NCBI GenBank assembly: GCA_002307175.1
Contig: DBTS01000069.1
Location: 77,632-129,171, forward strand
Origin: Rhodocyclaceae bacterium UBA1310
Lineage (GTDB): Bacteria > Pseudomonadota > Gammaproteobacteria > Burkholderiales > Rhodocyclaceae
Direction: 5' to 3'
DNA: 51,540 nucleotides
Shown: positions 26,060 through 33,887 of the stretch, one piece after another
Layout of the letters: each line of letters starts with the position of its first letter
How positions within the stretch are numbered: position 1 is the first letter of the stretch
The notes under the pieces: generated by a model
Seen by the model: only the letters and a program-made list of their open reading frames with translations
The model's database searches: none
What the model was told of the DNA's origin: nothing
Translations under genes and position numbers: made by a program

Positions 26060-28006
26060 GTGCAAAAAAAATTACTTAAATTCATGTTTTTGATACCTGG
26101 GGCGTTGTTTGTTTTGTTATCTATTAGATATATGAACTCTCCTGGTTTGTATATGGATGCCGTAAATCCAGATTATCTGGCTTCATGGTTGCTGGCTAAG
26201 CCCGACACGCAGCCTGCCTGGATTTTTCCGGATAATTATTTGTTTGGTGCGTACAAATATCCATTATTAAATTCGTTGTATGGCGGGAATTTGTTGGCTT
26301 ATTTAGGGGTTTTGTTTTTTAATATATTTGGTTATGGTGTTTATTCTGTCCGTTTGTACCATGTGTTTATAGGGTTACTTCTTGTATTGTCAGTATATTA
26401 TTTTTTTAAAAAAATAAAAGCACCTGTTTTGTGGTGTTTGTTTGGGCTCGTGGCCCTAGCTTGCGATCCCGGGTTTTTATTGGCGTGGCGTACGCAGTAT
26501 TATTTGCAGTTGTTTCCGTTGATATTCTTTTTTTTCGGAATTGCCATATATTTCGATGAAAGCAAAATTCCCCTCTCGAGGTATAGGTGTTTTATTTCTG
26601 GAATGCTTGTTGGAATTGCAGCTTGGAATTATTTTATCTATATAATTTATGGGGTAGTTTTTATTTTATTTGCATTTTTAATGAATTCAAGACAGAGAAG
26701 AAAAGAGGCTTTTCCCGTTTTTATATTAATGGGGTTTTGTATCGGCGTTATGCCATACTTATATGCACATGTCTCGATACTGCTGAATGTAGGGTTTAAC
26801 GGTTATCTGGCAATTTTAAAATTTTTGCAGACATCTTACGGTGTTGTTGATACATCACAGAGCATTGTTGCGCGTATTTTATACGTAGCTCAGAGAGTGT
26901 GCGGAGTAATAAGCGGTAATGATGTCAAAGAAGTCATATTTAGCGAGCCTGTTTTGTTGGCGAGTTGGGTTTTCTGGTTGAGAGTATTTCTACTGCTGTT
27001 TTTAATGGTGGTTTTTGCTGGATTCTATTTGTACAAAAAAAACCATACTCATGGTGAGCCTGTAATGTTATTTGTGCTGGTTATATTGGCGCATTTGATG
27101 CTTGGGCTTTTTGTGGGGCATCCCTTAAGTACACAACATTATATAATGCTGATGCCATTATTGTTGACAACTCTTGTGCTTATAATAAAGGATGTTTTTG
27201 ATTATTTTTCCGGAAAAATAGTAAGACGCTTTGTTGTTATCGCCGCAACATCTTTTTTGGCAGTTTCGGCTTACGCAGCATGGTCAGTTACTGGGTTTTA
27301 TAAAACTGAAAATTTCAAAAAATATTATTCTGCATCGATTAATTACGCAGTGGAGTATGTGAAGAGCGAGCCTGGCAATGCGGTACTATTGTTTCCTCAA
27401 TGGGGGTATTGGATGGCTTTTTCTACGGCACTTGGTCCAGATTATGCAATTGCGCAGACGCGTTCTTTCGATGAGCTGATGCACTCCGCCGATATTGGAA
27501 GTAAAGTAAAATCTCACCAAAAGGTCATTTTGATAATTGGAGAGGAGATTCCAGATCCCTTAGATAGACAGATGTCCATAGAGTCGTTTAAGGGAAAGTT
27601 TAATTTAAAAGTGGAGAAAATTGAAAATTTTAAACGTAATCCTTCTGAGGCCGGAATACAAGTAGCCGTATTTGACAATATGAATTCGGCAAATTTGTTA
27701 GTTCAATCCCTGCATGTTGAAGACTGGGGACCGAAAGAAACAACGCTCGGAAAAGTCCCAAATATTCAAAAAAATGGTGACGCGGGAGTTTGGGTAAAAT
27801 TCAAAAACGCGATTGACGATGGTAAGGTTTGTGCCAAAATTGTCTCTGAGCAGAAATGTTTAAGTAGTGCCGTAGATCAAAAAAAAGGTCTGATAACATT
27901 CGCTTTAGAAAAAGGAATGTTTGGTACGAGAAAAGTAATACCTATTGAAATAGTTTTTCAAGAGACAAATAGGTCACTGTTCGTTGGAAATATTTTGGTA
28001 AAGTGA
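26060..28006 (+). CDS. GT-C-like polytopic membrane protein with lipoprotein-type C-terminal domain
   Basis: This protein of about 648 residues has roughly ten membrane helices in its first 430 residues. An early periplasmic-looking loop with acidic residues (YMDAVNPDYLASW) fits polyprenyl-phosphate-dependent GT-C glycosyltransferases. A soluble region follows (VLLFPQWGYWMAFSTALGPDYA). The last 95 residues (DWGPKETTLGKVPNIQKNG to VGNILVK) match the small lipoprotein at 25375. GtrA- and GtrB-like genes downstream suggest it uses a lipid-carried sugar to decorate the glycan in the periplasm. The start is uncertain: GTG at 26060 gives a normal N-terminus, and the frame is open from 25976. The gene is strongly AT-rich. 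The end overlaps the next frame. Confidence 0.75.
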   Translation: MQKKLLKFMFLIPGALFVLLSIRYMNSPGLYMDAVNPDYLASWLLAKPDTQPAWIFPDNYLFGAYKYPLLNSLYGGNLLAYLGVLFFNIFGYGVYSVRLYHVFIGLLLVLSVYYFFKKIKAPVLWCLFGLVALACDPGFLLAWRTQYYLQLFPLIFFFFGIAIYFDESKIPLSRYRCFISGMLVGIAAWNYFIYIIYGVVFILFAFLMNSRQRRKEAFPVFILMGFCIGVMPYLYAHVSILLNVGFNGYLAILKFLQTSYGVVDTSQSIVARILYVAQRVCGVISGNDVKEVIFSEPVLLASWVFWLRVFLLLFLMVVFAGFYLYKKNHTHGEPVMLFVLVILAHLMLGLFVGHPLSTQHYIMLMPLLLTTLVLIIKDVFDYFSGKIVRRFVVIAATSFLAVSAYAAWSVTGFYKTENFKKYYSASINYAVEYVKSEPGNAVLLFPQWGYWMAFSTALGPDYAIAQTRSFDELMHSADIGSKVKSHQKVILIIGEEIPDPLDRQMSIESFKGKFNLKVEKIENFKRNPSEAGIQVAVFDNMNSANLLVQSLHVEDWGPKETTLGKVPNIQKNGDAGVWVKFKNAIDDGKVCAKIVSEQKCLSSAVDQKKGLITFALEKGMFGTRKVIPIEIVFQETNRSLFVGNILVK

Positions 28007-28008
28007 AT

Positions 28009-29112
28009 ATGAGTATATTTGAAAAAGGCAATAATTCATTTAACTTGGTTAGGTTAATTGCCGCGATTGCAGTGATATATTCACATAGTTATGCTATTGC
28101 ACATGCGACAGGCTCTTCAGAGATGATAGCTGGGTTAACTGGTGTAACGCATGCGGGGGAGTTAAGTGTTGTTGTTTTTTTCTTTCTTAGTGGTGCTTTG
28201 GTTACAAAGAGTTTGTCTAGTTCTCACAATGGGGTTTTTGAATTTGTTGTAAAACGCATAATGCGCATTTATCCGGCATTAATTATATGTTGTTTTCTTA
28301 GTGCTTTTGTTTTTTCAAATGTGTTTGGTGGGGGGGTATGGCAAAAAGAAATTTATTCTGTTGATGCATGGAAGTATTTTTTCCATAACTCTATTGCGCT
28401 GTGGAACGAACATTTTATATCAGGTGTATATGAAACCCATCCGGAACATGGGTTGAATGGTTCGTTGTGGTCTGTCACGTTAGAAATACGTCTGTATTTT
28501 GTATTAGCTTTGCTTGGGTTTTCCGGCTTGTTAAAAGGGGCGTTGGGGAAAGTTTTGTTTTTTTCCGGAATAGTTATTGCCTTGGGGGTGGACTCAAGGG
28601 TGGTTCCTATTATTGGTTCTGATCACGCTTCATTTGGTAATTATGATTTTCCTGTATTTTCATGCGTTTTTTTAATCGGTGGTCTTTTTTATTTACTGGA
28701 AAAAGAATTTCCCATTAATTTAAAAACTGTTGCTGTATCTATTTTTTTGCTAATTTGTTTTAAGGGTAGTGTGTTTTTTAAGTGCGCTATATTTCAATTT
28801 GTAGCAATTTTCGCAATATGGTTTGGTACTAATGAGTTTATAGTGAAAAGAGTTCAATTGCGAAACGATTACTCTTATGGAGTGTACTTATATGGATGGC
28901 CTGCGCAACAAATTGTATATACTTTAGTTTCTCGATATGTCGATCCGAAGCCATGGCAAATATCTGCTCTTGCTATTCCTTTGGCTTTATTTTTTGCCTG
29001 TCTTTCATGGCATTTCGTGGAAAAACCATGTATATCGGCCGCTCAAAAGTTTAAATTTAATACTGTAAAGAAAATATTTGGAATTAAATCTGGGGTGTGT
29101 GATGCGGTGTGA
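28009..29112 (+). CDS. Acyltransferase family 3 (OafA-like) membrane protein
   Basis: This integral membrane acyltransferase probably adds acetyl or another acyl group to a sugar. The 367-residue protein begins with the family pattern NSFNLVRLIAAIAVIYSHSY, including the conserved histidine. It continues with VVVFFFLSGALVTKSL, the RIMRIYPALI arginine motif and about ten hydrophobic helices, ending with SWHFVEKPC. The ATG at 28009 is taken, two bases after the preceding stop; a GTG at 28003 is also open. It sits between the GT-C-like gene and gtrA, so it likely decorates the same glycan. AT-rich throughout. Confidence 0.88.
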   Translation: MSIFEKGNNSFNLVRLIAAIAVIYSHSYAIAHATGSSEMIAGLTGVTHAGELSVVVFFFLSGALVTKSLSSSHNGVFEFVVKRIMRIYPALIICCFLSAFVFSNVFGGGVWQKEIYSVDAWKYFFHNSIALWNEHFISGVYETHPEHGLNGSLWSVTLEIRLYFVLALLGFSGLLKGALGKVLFFSGIVIALGVDSRVVPIIGSDHASFGNYDFPVFSCVFLIGGLFYLLEKEFPINLKTVAVSIFLLICFKGSVFFKCAIFQFVAIFAIWFGTNEFIVKRVQLRNDYSYGVYLYGWPAQQIVYTLVSRYVDPKPWQISALAIPLALFFACLSWHFVEKPCISAAQKFKFNTVKKIFGIKSGVCDAV

Positions 29113-29128
29113 TTTAAGGCGAGTTCGC

Positions 29129-29566
29129 ATGCAGCTATTGATGTTTTTTAAGTTCTTAATAATATCTGGTGGCGGATGGATGTGCGATTTTTTTTGCTAT
29201 ATGGGGGCGGTAAAGGTAATAAATTTTTCCCCTTTTTTGGCGAATATGATTTCTTCGTATGTTGGTGTTACATTTGTTTGGTTTGTTTCTCTAAAAGCTG
29301 TATTTGGACAGACTTATAACGCCAAGGGAAATTATTTGATGTTTTATTGGGTGTATCAGTTTTTGTCGATTTTGATTTATTCGAAAATATTACATTTGAT
29401 TGTTCTGTATTTTGTGCCAAAGCTAAATGGGCTAGAGGGCGGGTTTGGTTCCGGGTTTGAAGCAGTAGAAGCTAAAGTAATTGTTACTCCTTTCAATTTG
29501 ATGACTAATTTTATTTTTATGAAATTTCTGATTTTTTTTATGCGTCGCGAGATGGAGGGCAGGTAA
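29129..29566 (+). CDS. GtrA-family membrane protein
   Basis: This 145-residue protein has four predicted membrane helices and the GtrA-family opening LMFFKFLIISGGGWMCDFFCYM. GtrA-like proteins are thought to flip undecaprenyl-phosphate-linked sugars to the periplasm. The ATG at 29129 has AAGGCGAG 5-9 bases upstream; another ATG at 29102 would overlap the preceding gene. The next gene encodes a GtrB-like transferase, the usual partner. A second hydrophilic stretch (KLNGLEGGFGSGFEAVEAK) between helices 3 and 4 is longer than I would expect for the family. Confidence 0.8.
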   Translation: MQLLMFFKFLIISGGGWMCDFFCYMGAVKVINFSPFLANMISSYVGVTFVWFVSLKAVFGQTYNAKGNYLMFYWVYQFLSILIYSKILHLIVLYFVPKLNGLEGGFGSGFEAVEAKVIVTPFNLMTNFIFMKFLIFFMRREMEGR

Positions 29567-29567
29567 T

Positions 29568-30392
29568 ATGAACAATAGAAACCGTATTTTGGTGTTTATT
29601 CCTGCTTATCGTTGTGATGCTCAAATTGGGAGGGTTTTGTCTCAATTTGACTTAGAACTGCAAAACATTGTCGATACAATTATGGTGGTGGACAATCAGT
29701 CACCTGATAGAACTGTGGAAGAGGCGATTCGAGCCGGGGCCACGTATATCCGTAATTGCAATTTCATTGTATGGCGTAATAATAATAACTATGGCCTGGG
29801 AGGGTCGCATAAAGCGGCATTCAGATTTGCGATTGAAAATGAATTTGATTACTTGGTTGTTTTACATGGCGATGATCAAGCAGACATCAAAGATCTCTTT
29901 CCTCGCTTGGTAAGTGAAGAATATCGTGATCTTGACTGTTTGCTTGGTGCGAGATTTATGCGCGGAAGCCGGCTGAAAGGGTATTCGCTCTTTCGTACAT
30001 TTGGAAATATTGTCTATAACGCACTATTTTCTCTGGTGGCTTTACGGTCGATATATGATCTTGGCTCAGGTTTAAATATGTATAGACTTTCGGCGTTTAA
30101 GGAATTTTATTACAAAAATTTTCCAGATGATCTGACTTTTAACTATGTTATGTTATTGGGAAGCTATTTCCGTAAGCAGAGAGTTCGATTTTTCCCCATC
30201 AGTTGGCGGGAAGATGATCAAATTTCGAATGTCAAACTTTTTAGGCAGGCTTTTCGAGTGTTAGGTTTGCTTGGTCAATATGCGTTCAAGCGCGGGAGTT
30301 TTCTTTCTCGAGAGTTAAGAGGCAATAAATTTTCAGAGTACTCTGGATCCATACTTCATAGTTATGAAGTTTCAGGTGTACGAGAGCACTAA
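29568..30392 (+). CDS. GT2 glycosyltransferase, GtrB/DPM1-like
   Basis: This cytoplasmic-face glycosyltransferase probably loads a sugar from a nucleotide donor onto undecaprenyl phosphate. The 274-residue protein has ILVFIPAYRCDAQIGRVL, the nucleotide-binding VVDNQSPDRT, NYGLGGSHKAAFRFA and the DxD-type motif LHGDDQADIKDL, as in dolichol-phosphate mannose synthase-like enzymes. It lacks the long C-terminal membrane pair of GtrB proper, so it may be peripheral. It starts one base after the gtrA-like stop, and its own stop overlaps the next start. Donor sugar unknown. Confidence 0.85.
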   Translation: MNNRNRILVFIPAYRCDAQIGRVLSQFDLELQNIVDTIMVVDNQSPDRTVEEAIRAGATYIRNCNFIVWRNNNNYGLGGSHKAAFRFAIENEFDYLVVLHGDDQADIKDLFPRLVSEEYRDLDCLLGARFMRGSRLKGYSLFRTFGNIVYNALFSLVALRSIYDLGSGLNMYRLSAFKEFYYKNFPDDLTFNYVMLLGSYFRKQRVRFFPISWREDDQISNVKLFRQAFRVLGLLGQYAFKRGSFLSRELRGNKFSEYSGSILHSYEVSGVREH

Positions 30393-31267
30393 TGATGAAA
30401 CTCTATGTGCGATATTACATTGCATTTCTGGTTTTGATTTTGGGCTTGTGGATACAATTACGAGCGCCTGTGATTTTTAAAATTGGCCGTAGTACACCAT
30501 GGGCTTTTTTTTTGGGAATTACCGCTTTGTACATGTTTTCCCATGTACTTAGAATGTTTCGGCTTGCTTTGCTGACCCTGGATAAGCGTGAGAGTATTGT
30601 ACCGTTGGTTTATGCGCACGTATTAACAGCCTTTCCAAGCAGTTTTCTTCCATTTAAAGCCGGAGAAGTACTTCGGCTTATCTCTTTTTTTAGTGTCTTC
30701 AGAAATAAAAAAAAGGCCTTCGCTGTCTGGGCTGCAGAACGATTTGGTGATGTGATTGTTATCAGTGCATTTATTCTGGCACTGCGAATTTTTAATGTGC
30801 CGATGCCATCAGCAATGCGTTTGGTTTCTATGGCCTTTATTTTTGTCAGTATCATTGGTGTTGCGGGCTTGTTTTCTGTTGCCAAGGTGTTTGTTTACCT
30901 GAATCGACATCTTGTGTTATCAAGTTGTTCCGAGCGCGGTTTAAAGATATTGCGCGTGAGCCATGTGTTACATCAGGTTGAAATTGCAATAGTGCAGACC
31001 CTGGAAGGGAGAATGTCCGCATTCCTACTTTTTTCACTTCTGATCTGGTTCGCGGAAATCAGTGCCTTGGCCATGTTCGTTAATCATTTGCCTGCGATGC
31101 AGGATGATTTCACGAATTTGTTTGCTGCCGGGCTATTTGCAAGTTTACCCGGAGGCGATGGGGTAAGCGTATTTGGATCGTACCAGTCCCTCGCCCTCGT
31201 TGTGGTGACGATTATTTTTTTGCTGGGTATGTTGGCCAGTTCGCGAATAAAAATTAAGAGAAAATGA
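30392..31267 (+). CDS. Lysylphosphatidylglycerol-synthase-like (UPF0104/AglD-type) membrane protein
   Basis: This 291-residue protein has about seven membrane helices and the motifs of the LPG_synthase_TM/UPF0104 family: HVLRMFRLALL, FPSSFLPFKAGEVLRLISFF and WAAERFGDVIVI. Members include flippase domains of MprF and proteins in glycan assembly loci. In this operon it could move a lipid-linked intermediate. The role is inferred from context only. Its ATG overlaps the preceding stop by one base, and the next gene starts two bases after its end. Confidence 0.8.
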   Translation: MMKLYVRYYIAFLVLILGLWIQLRAPVIFKIGRSTPWAFFLGITALYMFSHVLRMFRLALLTLDKRESIVPLVYAHVLTAFPSSFLPFKAGEVLRLISFFSVFRNKKKAFAVWAAERFGDVIVISAFILALRIFNVPMPSAMRLVSMAFIFVSIIGVAGLFSVAKVFVYLNRHLVLSSCSERGLKILRVSHVLHQVEIAIVQTLEGRMSAFLLFSLLIWFAEISALAMFVNHLPAMQDDFTNLFAAGLFASLPGGDGVSVFGSYQSLALVVVTIIFLLGMLASSRIKIKRK

Positions 31268-31268
31268 T

Positions 31269-32729
31269 ATGGCAGAAATTTCGAAAAGTATCTTGATTGT
31301 TTTTGACGATCGCGAATTTGTGAGTGGAGATGTGCGCAGTTTGGTTGGTTCTCGTCGGTTTGGGGATGTAATTTATAAACGGCGAGCACTTTTTAAACAT
31401 TTCTGTGAGGCTGTGCCCGAGTGGGCAAGATCCTCCACGATTCATTTGCGCACTAATGACGATCTTCGCGGAATGCGCAAACGTCTCGAATCCTGTGGCC
31501 AAGATGTGTCAGTCTGCATTGTTGCGGCGAAAGCTGGTTTTCCTGATCTCGCTTGTTTGACTCAGTTGCTTGAACGTCTGCCTTACGCAGAAGAAGACTT
31601 TTCGGAGAGCCTGTATCACCCGTTGATTGTTTTTTTGCGCAATGCGCATGCGTTGATTGCACGATGGAATGAGTTTTTTGATGCACCTCTTCATCGTTGG
31701 GAATATGGGTGGCAGGAGTGTCAAAGACTGAAATCTTTTGTCCCTTTGGATTTAGAGAAAATTCAGGATTTTTTGCTGTTTTTCTCCGGATCAACGGCAA
31801 CGCGGCATTTCAATCAGGTACAGATAGATTCGTATTACTACACAAAGCGATCTGCTGATAAAAATAAAATGCTGGCTGAATATTCCTATTATGATCTCGT
31901 TCCCGAGAATATGCGGCCGTGGCTGGTACAGCCTTTTGGCTTCCAGGACGAAGGGGGAACCGCGTCTTACAAGATGCTTCGGTATTATCTGGCAGATGCT
32001 GCATTGCAATGGGTGCATGGAGCCTTCGATATAACCTCTTTTTCAGCATTCATTGACCGTGTGTTGTTCTTTATTGCAGAGCGTGGTCGTCGCGCCTGTA
32101 CAAAAGACCAGTCAAAGAAAATGGCTGAAGATCTGTTTGTTACAAAGCTAAAACTTCGAGTCCAGGAATTTTTGGAACTTGAGGAAGGCCGCCGTATCAA
32201 TCAGCTGGTATCAAGCGCGAATCCCGAACTGGAAATTAATCAGCAAATAAAACGTTATTTGGCCTTATATCAAAAATATTCAGAAAAATTTATTTTTGAT
32301 TATTGCGCCGTAGGGCATGGGGATCCGTGTTTTTCGAATTTGCTGTACGATCAGCAAAGGTATCTGTTAAAGCTGATCGACCCAAAAGGTGCGGTGAAGG
32401 AAGAGGATCTTTGGACACATCCTATTTATGATCTGTGTAAACTTTCCCATAGCGTTCTGGGAGATTACGATTTCATCAACAACGGTTTGTATAACGTAGG
32501 ATTTTCTGATGCCAATGATCTGGTGCTGAATGTTCAGTATGATAATCATGCTGCGCTGAAGCCTATTTTCGTAAGAAAAATAGCAGAAATGGGATTTGAT
32601 GCTGATGTTGTACGATTAGGGGAGGCGTCATTATTCCTGTCAATGTTACCGTTGCATATCGATTATCCTAATAAGGTAATTGCATTTCTACTTACCGCGA
32701 AAAATATTCTTGATGAGGTGGATGCTTGA
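31269..32729 (+). CDS. APH/choline-kinase-fold phosphotransferase, putative capsule-type kinase
   Basis: This is a 486-residue protein. The C-terminal half shows the aminoglycoside/choline kinase signature: HGDPCFSNLLYD near residue 350 (catalytic Asp and metal-binding Asn) and LKLIDPKG about 20 residues later, followed by HPIYDLCKLSHS. The first 150 residues (FDDREFVSGDVRSLVGSRRFGD) match nothing I recognise. A HAD phosphatase and a nucleotidyltransferase follow in tight coupling, so it may phosphorylate a small alcohol or sugar that is then nucleotide-activated, as LicA and LicC do for choline. The substrate is unknown. Its stop overlaps the next start. Confidence 0.75.
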   Translation: MAEISKSILIVFDDREFVSGDVRSLVGSRRFGDVIYKRRALFKHFCEAVPEWARSSTIHLRTNDDLRGMRKRLESCGQDVSVCIVAAKAGFPDLACLTQLLERLPYAEEDFSESLYHPLIVFLRNAHALIARWNEFFDAPLHRWEYGWQECQRLKSFVPLDLEKIQDFLLFFSGSTATRHFNQVQIDSYYYTKRSADKNKMLAEYSYYDLVPENMRPWLVQPFGFQDEGGTASYKMLRYYLADAALQWVHGAFDITSFSAFIDRVLFFIAERGRRACTKDQSKKMAEDLFVTKLKLRVQEFLELEEGRRINQLVSSANPELEINQQIKRYLALYQKYSEKFIFDYCAVGHGDPCFSNLLYDQQRYLLKLIDPKGAVKEEDLWTHPIYDLCKLSHSVLGDYDFINNGLYNVGFSDANDLVLNVQYDNHAALKPIFVRKIAEMGFDADVVRLGEASLFLSMLPLHIDYPNKVIAFLLTAKNILDEVDA

Positions 32730-33124
32730 ATACTGCATTTGGAGATAGCGAAGGCGTGTTGGTTGTTGATATCGATGGAACTTTATGTGATATAAAAATT
32801 CCAGGCCAGGCTTATGCTGATTTACACCCTAAGCAGGAGATGATTGCACGCTTGCGTGAGTATCAGTCGAGAGGCTACAGGGTTGTGCTGTACACATCCA
32901 GAAATATGAAAACTTATAATAATAATCTGGGGCTTATTAATAAGTACACAGCGCCGGTTCTGCTGGAATGGCTTGAAAAATGGAATGTGCCTTACGATGA
33001 AATTCTATTTGGAAAACCATGGCCCAGGAATAGAGGGTTCTATATTGATGATAGAGCAGTTCGCCCTGATGAGTTTCTTCGAATGACTGAAGACGAAATC
33101 CAGAAGCTTCTCGGCCAGGAGTAA
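32726..33124 (+). CDS. Small HAD-superfamily phosphatase of capsule type
   Basis: This 132-residue HAD-like protein has the nucleophile motif VLVVDIDGTLCDIK at its start, a VVLYTSRNMKTYNNN motif II region and YIDDRAVRPDEF as the late acidic motif. It is short, without a large cap domain, as in capsule-locus HAD proteins. The start is TTG at 32726 with GAGG 7 bases upstream, overlapping the kinase gene's stop. Its role would be to remove a phosphate from an intermediate made by the neighbouring kinase or nucleotidyltransferase; this is inference. Confidence 0.82.
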   Translation: MNTAFGDSEGVLVVDIDGTLCDIKIPGQAYADLHPKQEMIARLREYQSRGYRVVLYTSRNMKTYNNNLGLINKYTAPVLLEWLEKWNVPYDEILFGKPWPRNRGFYIDDRAVRPDEFLRMTEDEIQKLLGQE

Positions 33125-33131
33125 TTTTAAA

Positions 33132-33875
33132 ATGCATGATAATATCGTCATTACAATGGCCGGGCGTGGTTCCCGGTTTTACGATGCTGGCTATACGGTA
33201 CCGAAATATCAAATTTTGGCGCATGGTCGTAGCTTATTCGATTGGTCGATGCTGTCGTTGCGGAATTTTATTAGTTCTGATAGTAGGCTTGTTTTTGTTT
33301 GCCTTGCTGAAAATAATTCCGGGGATTACGTCAGAGAACGTTGTAAAAGTCTTGGACTCGGTGATGTTCATATTGTTGATCTTCCTCAATTGACAGATGG
33401 TCAGGCTACCAGTGCTTATGTGTCGCGCGAATTGTGGAAATTTGATGAGCCTTTGCTTATCTACAATATAGATACCTATGTAAATCCGGAAGCGTTGCAG
33501 CCACGGATGATCAGGAAAGGGTCTGATGGGTGGGTACCCTGTTTCAAAGTTCCTGGTGAGCATTGGAGTTTTGTAAAGCTTGGGCAGGATGGTTGGGCAA
33601 TAGATCTAGCCGAAAAAAAACGAATTTCTGAATTGGCTTCAATTGGATTGTATTGGTTTTTAAAGTCAGGCGAGTATGTGCGCGCTTATGATGATTTTTT
33701 TTCAGATTCAGAAGGGCTTGTTCGCGGAGAGCGGTATATCGCTCCACTGTACCGCCAGTTTTTGAAGCAAGGGTTAAAGATATCCGTTTCTGATTTACAG
33801 GAAAAGGATATCCATGTCTTGGGGACTCCTAAAGAACTGGAGACCTTTCTTGCGTTAGATCCTGAATGTCTCTAA
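33132..33875 (+). CDS. Sugar-phosphate nucleotidyltransferase-like protein (Cj1416-type)
   Basis: This 247-residue protein has the fold of small-molecule nucleotidyltransferases. It opens with IVITMAGRGSRFYDAGYTVPKYQI, a variant of the GxGxRL...PK loop. LTDGQATSAYVSREL and LLIYNIDTYVNPEAL (metal-binding Asp) follow. The opening resembles the capsule cytidylyltransferases of Campylobacter (Cj1416 type) more than classical hexose-1-phosphate enzymes, so CTP is a likely donor. It lies 7 bases after the HAD gene and ends 12 bases before a sulfotransferase gene. Substrate unknown. Confidence 0.8.
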   Translation: MHDNIVITMAGRGSRFYDAGYTVPKYQILAHGRSLFDWSMLSLRNFISSDSRLVFVCLAENNSGDYVRERCKSLGLGDVHIVDLPQLTDGQATSAYVSRELWKFDEPLLIYNIDTYVNPEALQPRMIRKGSDGWVPCFKVPGEHWSFVKLGQDGWAIDLAEKKRISELASIGLYWFLKSGEYVRAYDDFFSDSEGLVRGERYIAPLYRQFLKQGLKISVSDLQEKDIHVLGTPKELETFLALDPECL

Positions 33876-33887
33876 ATCTTATTCCCC

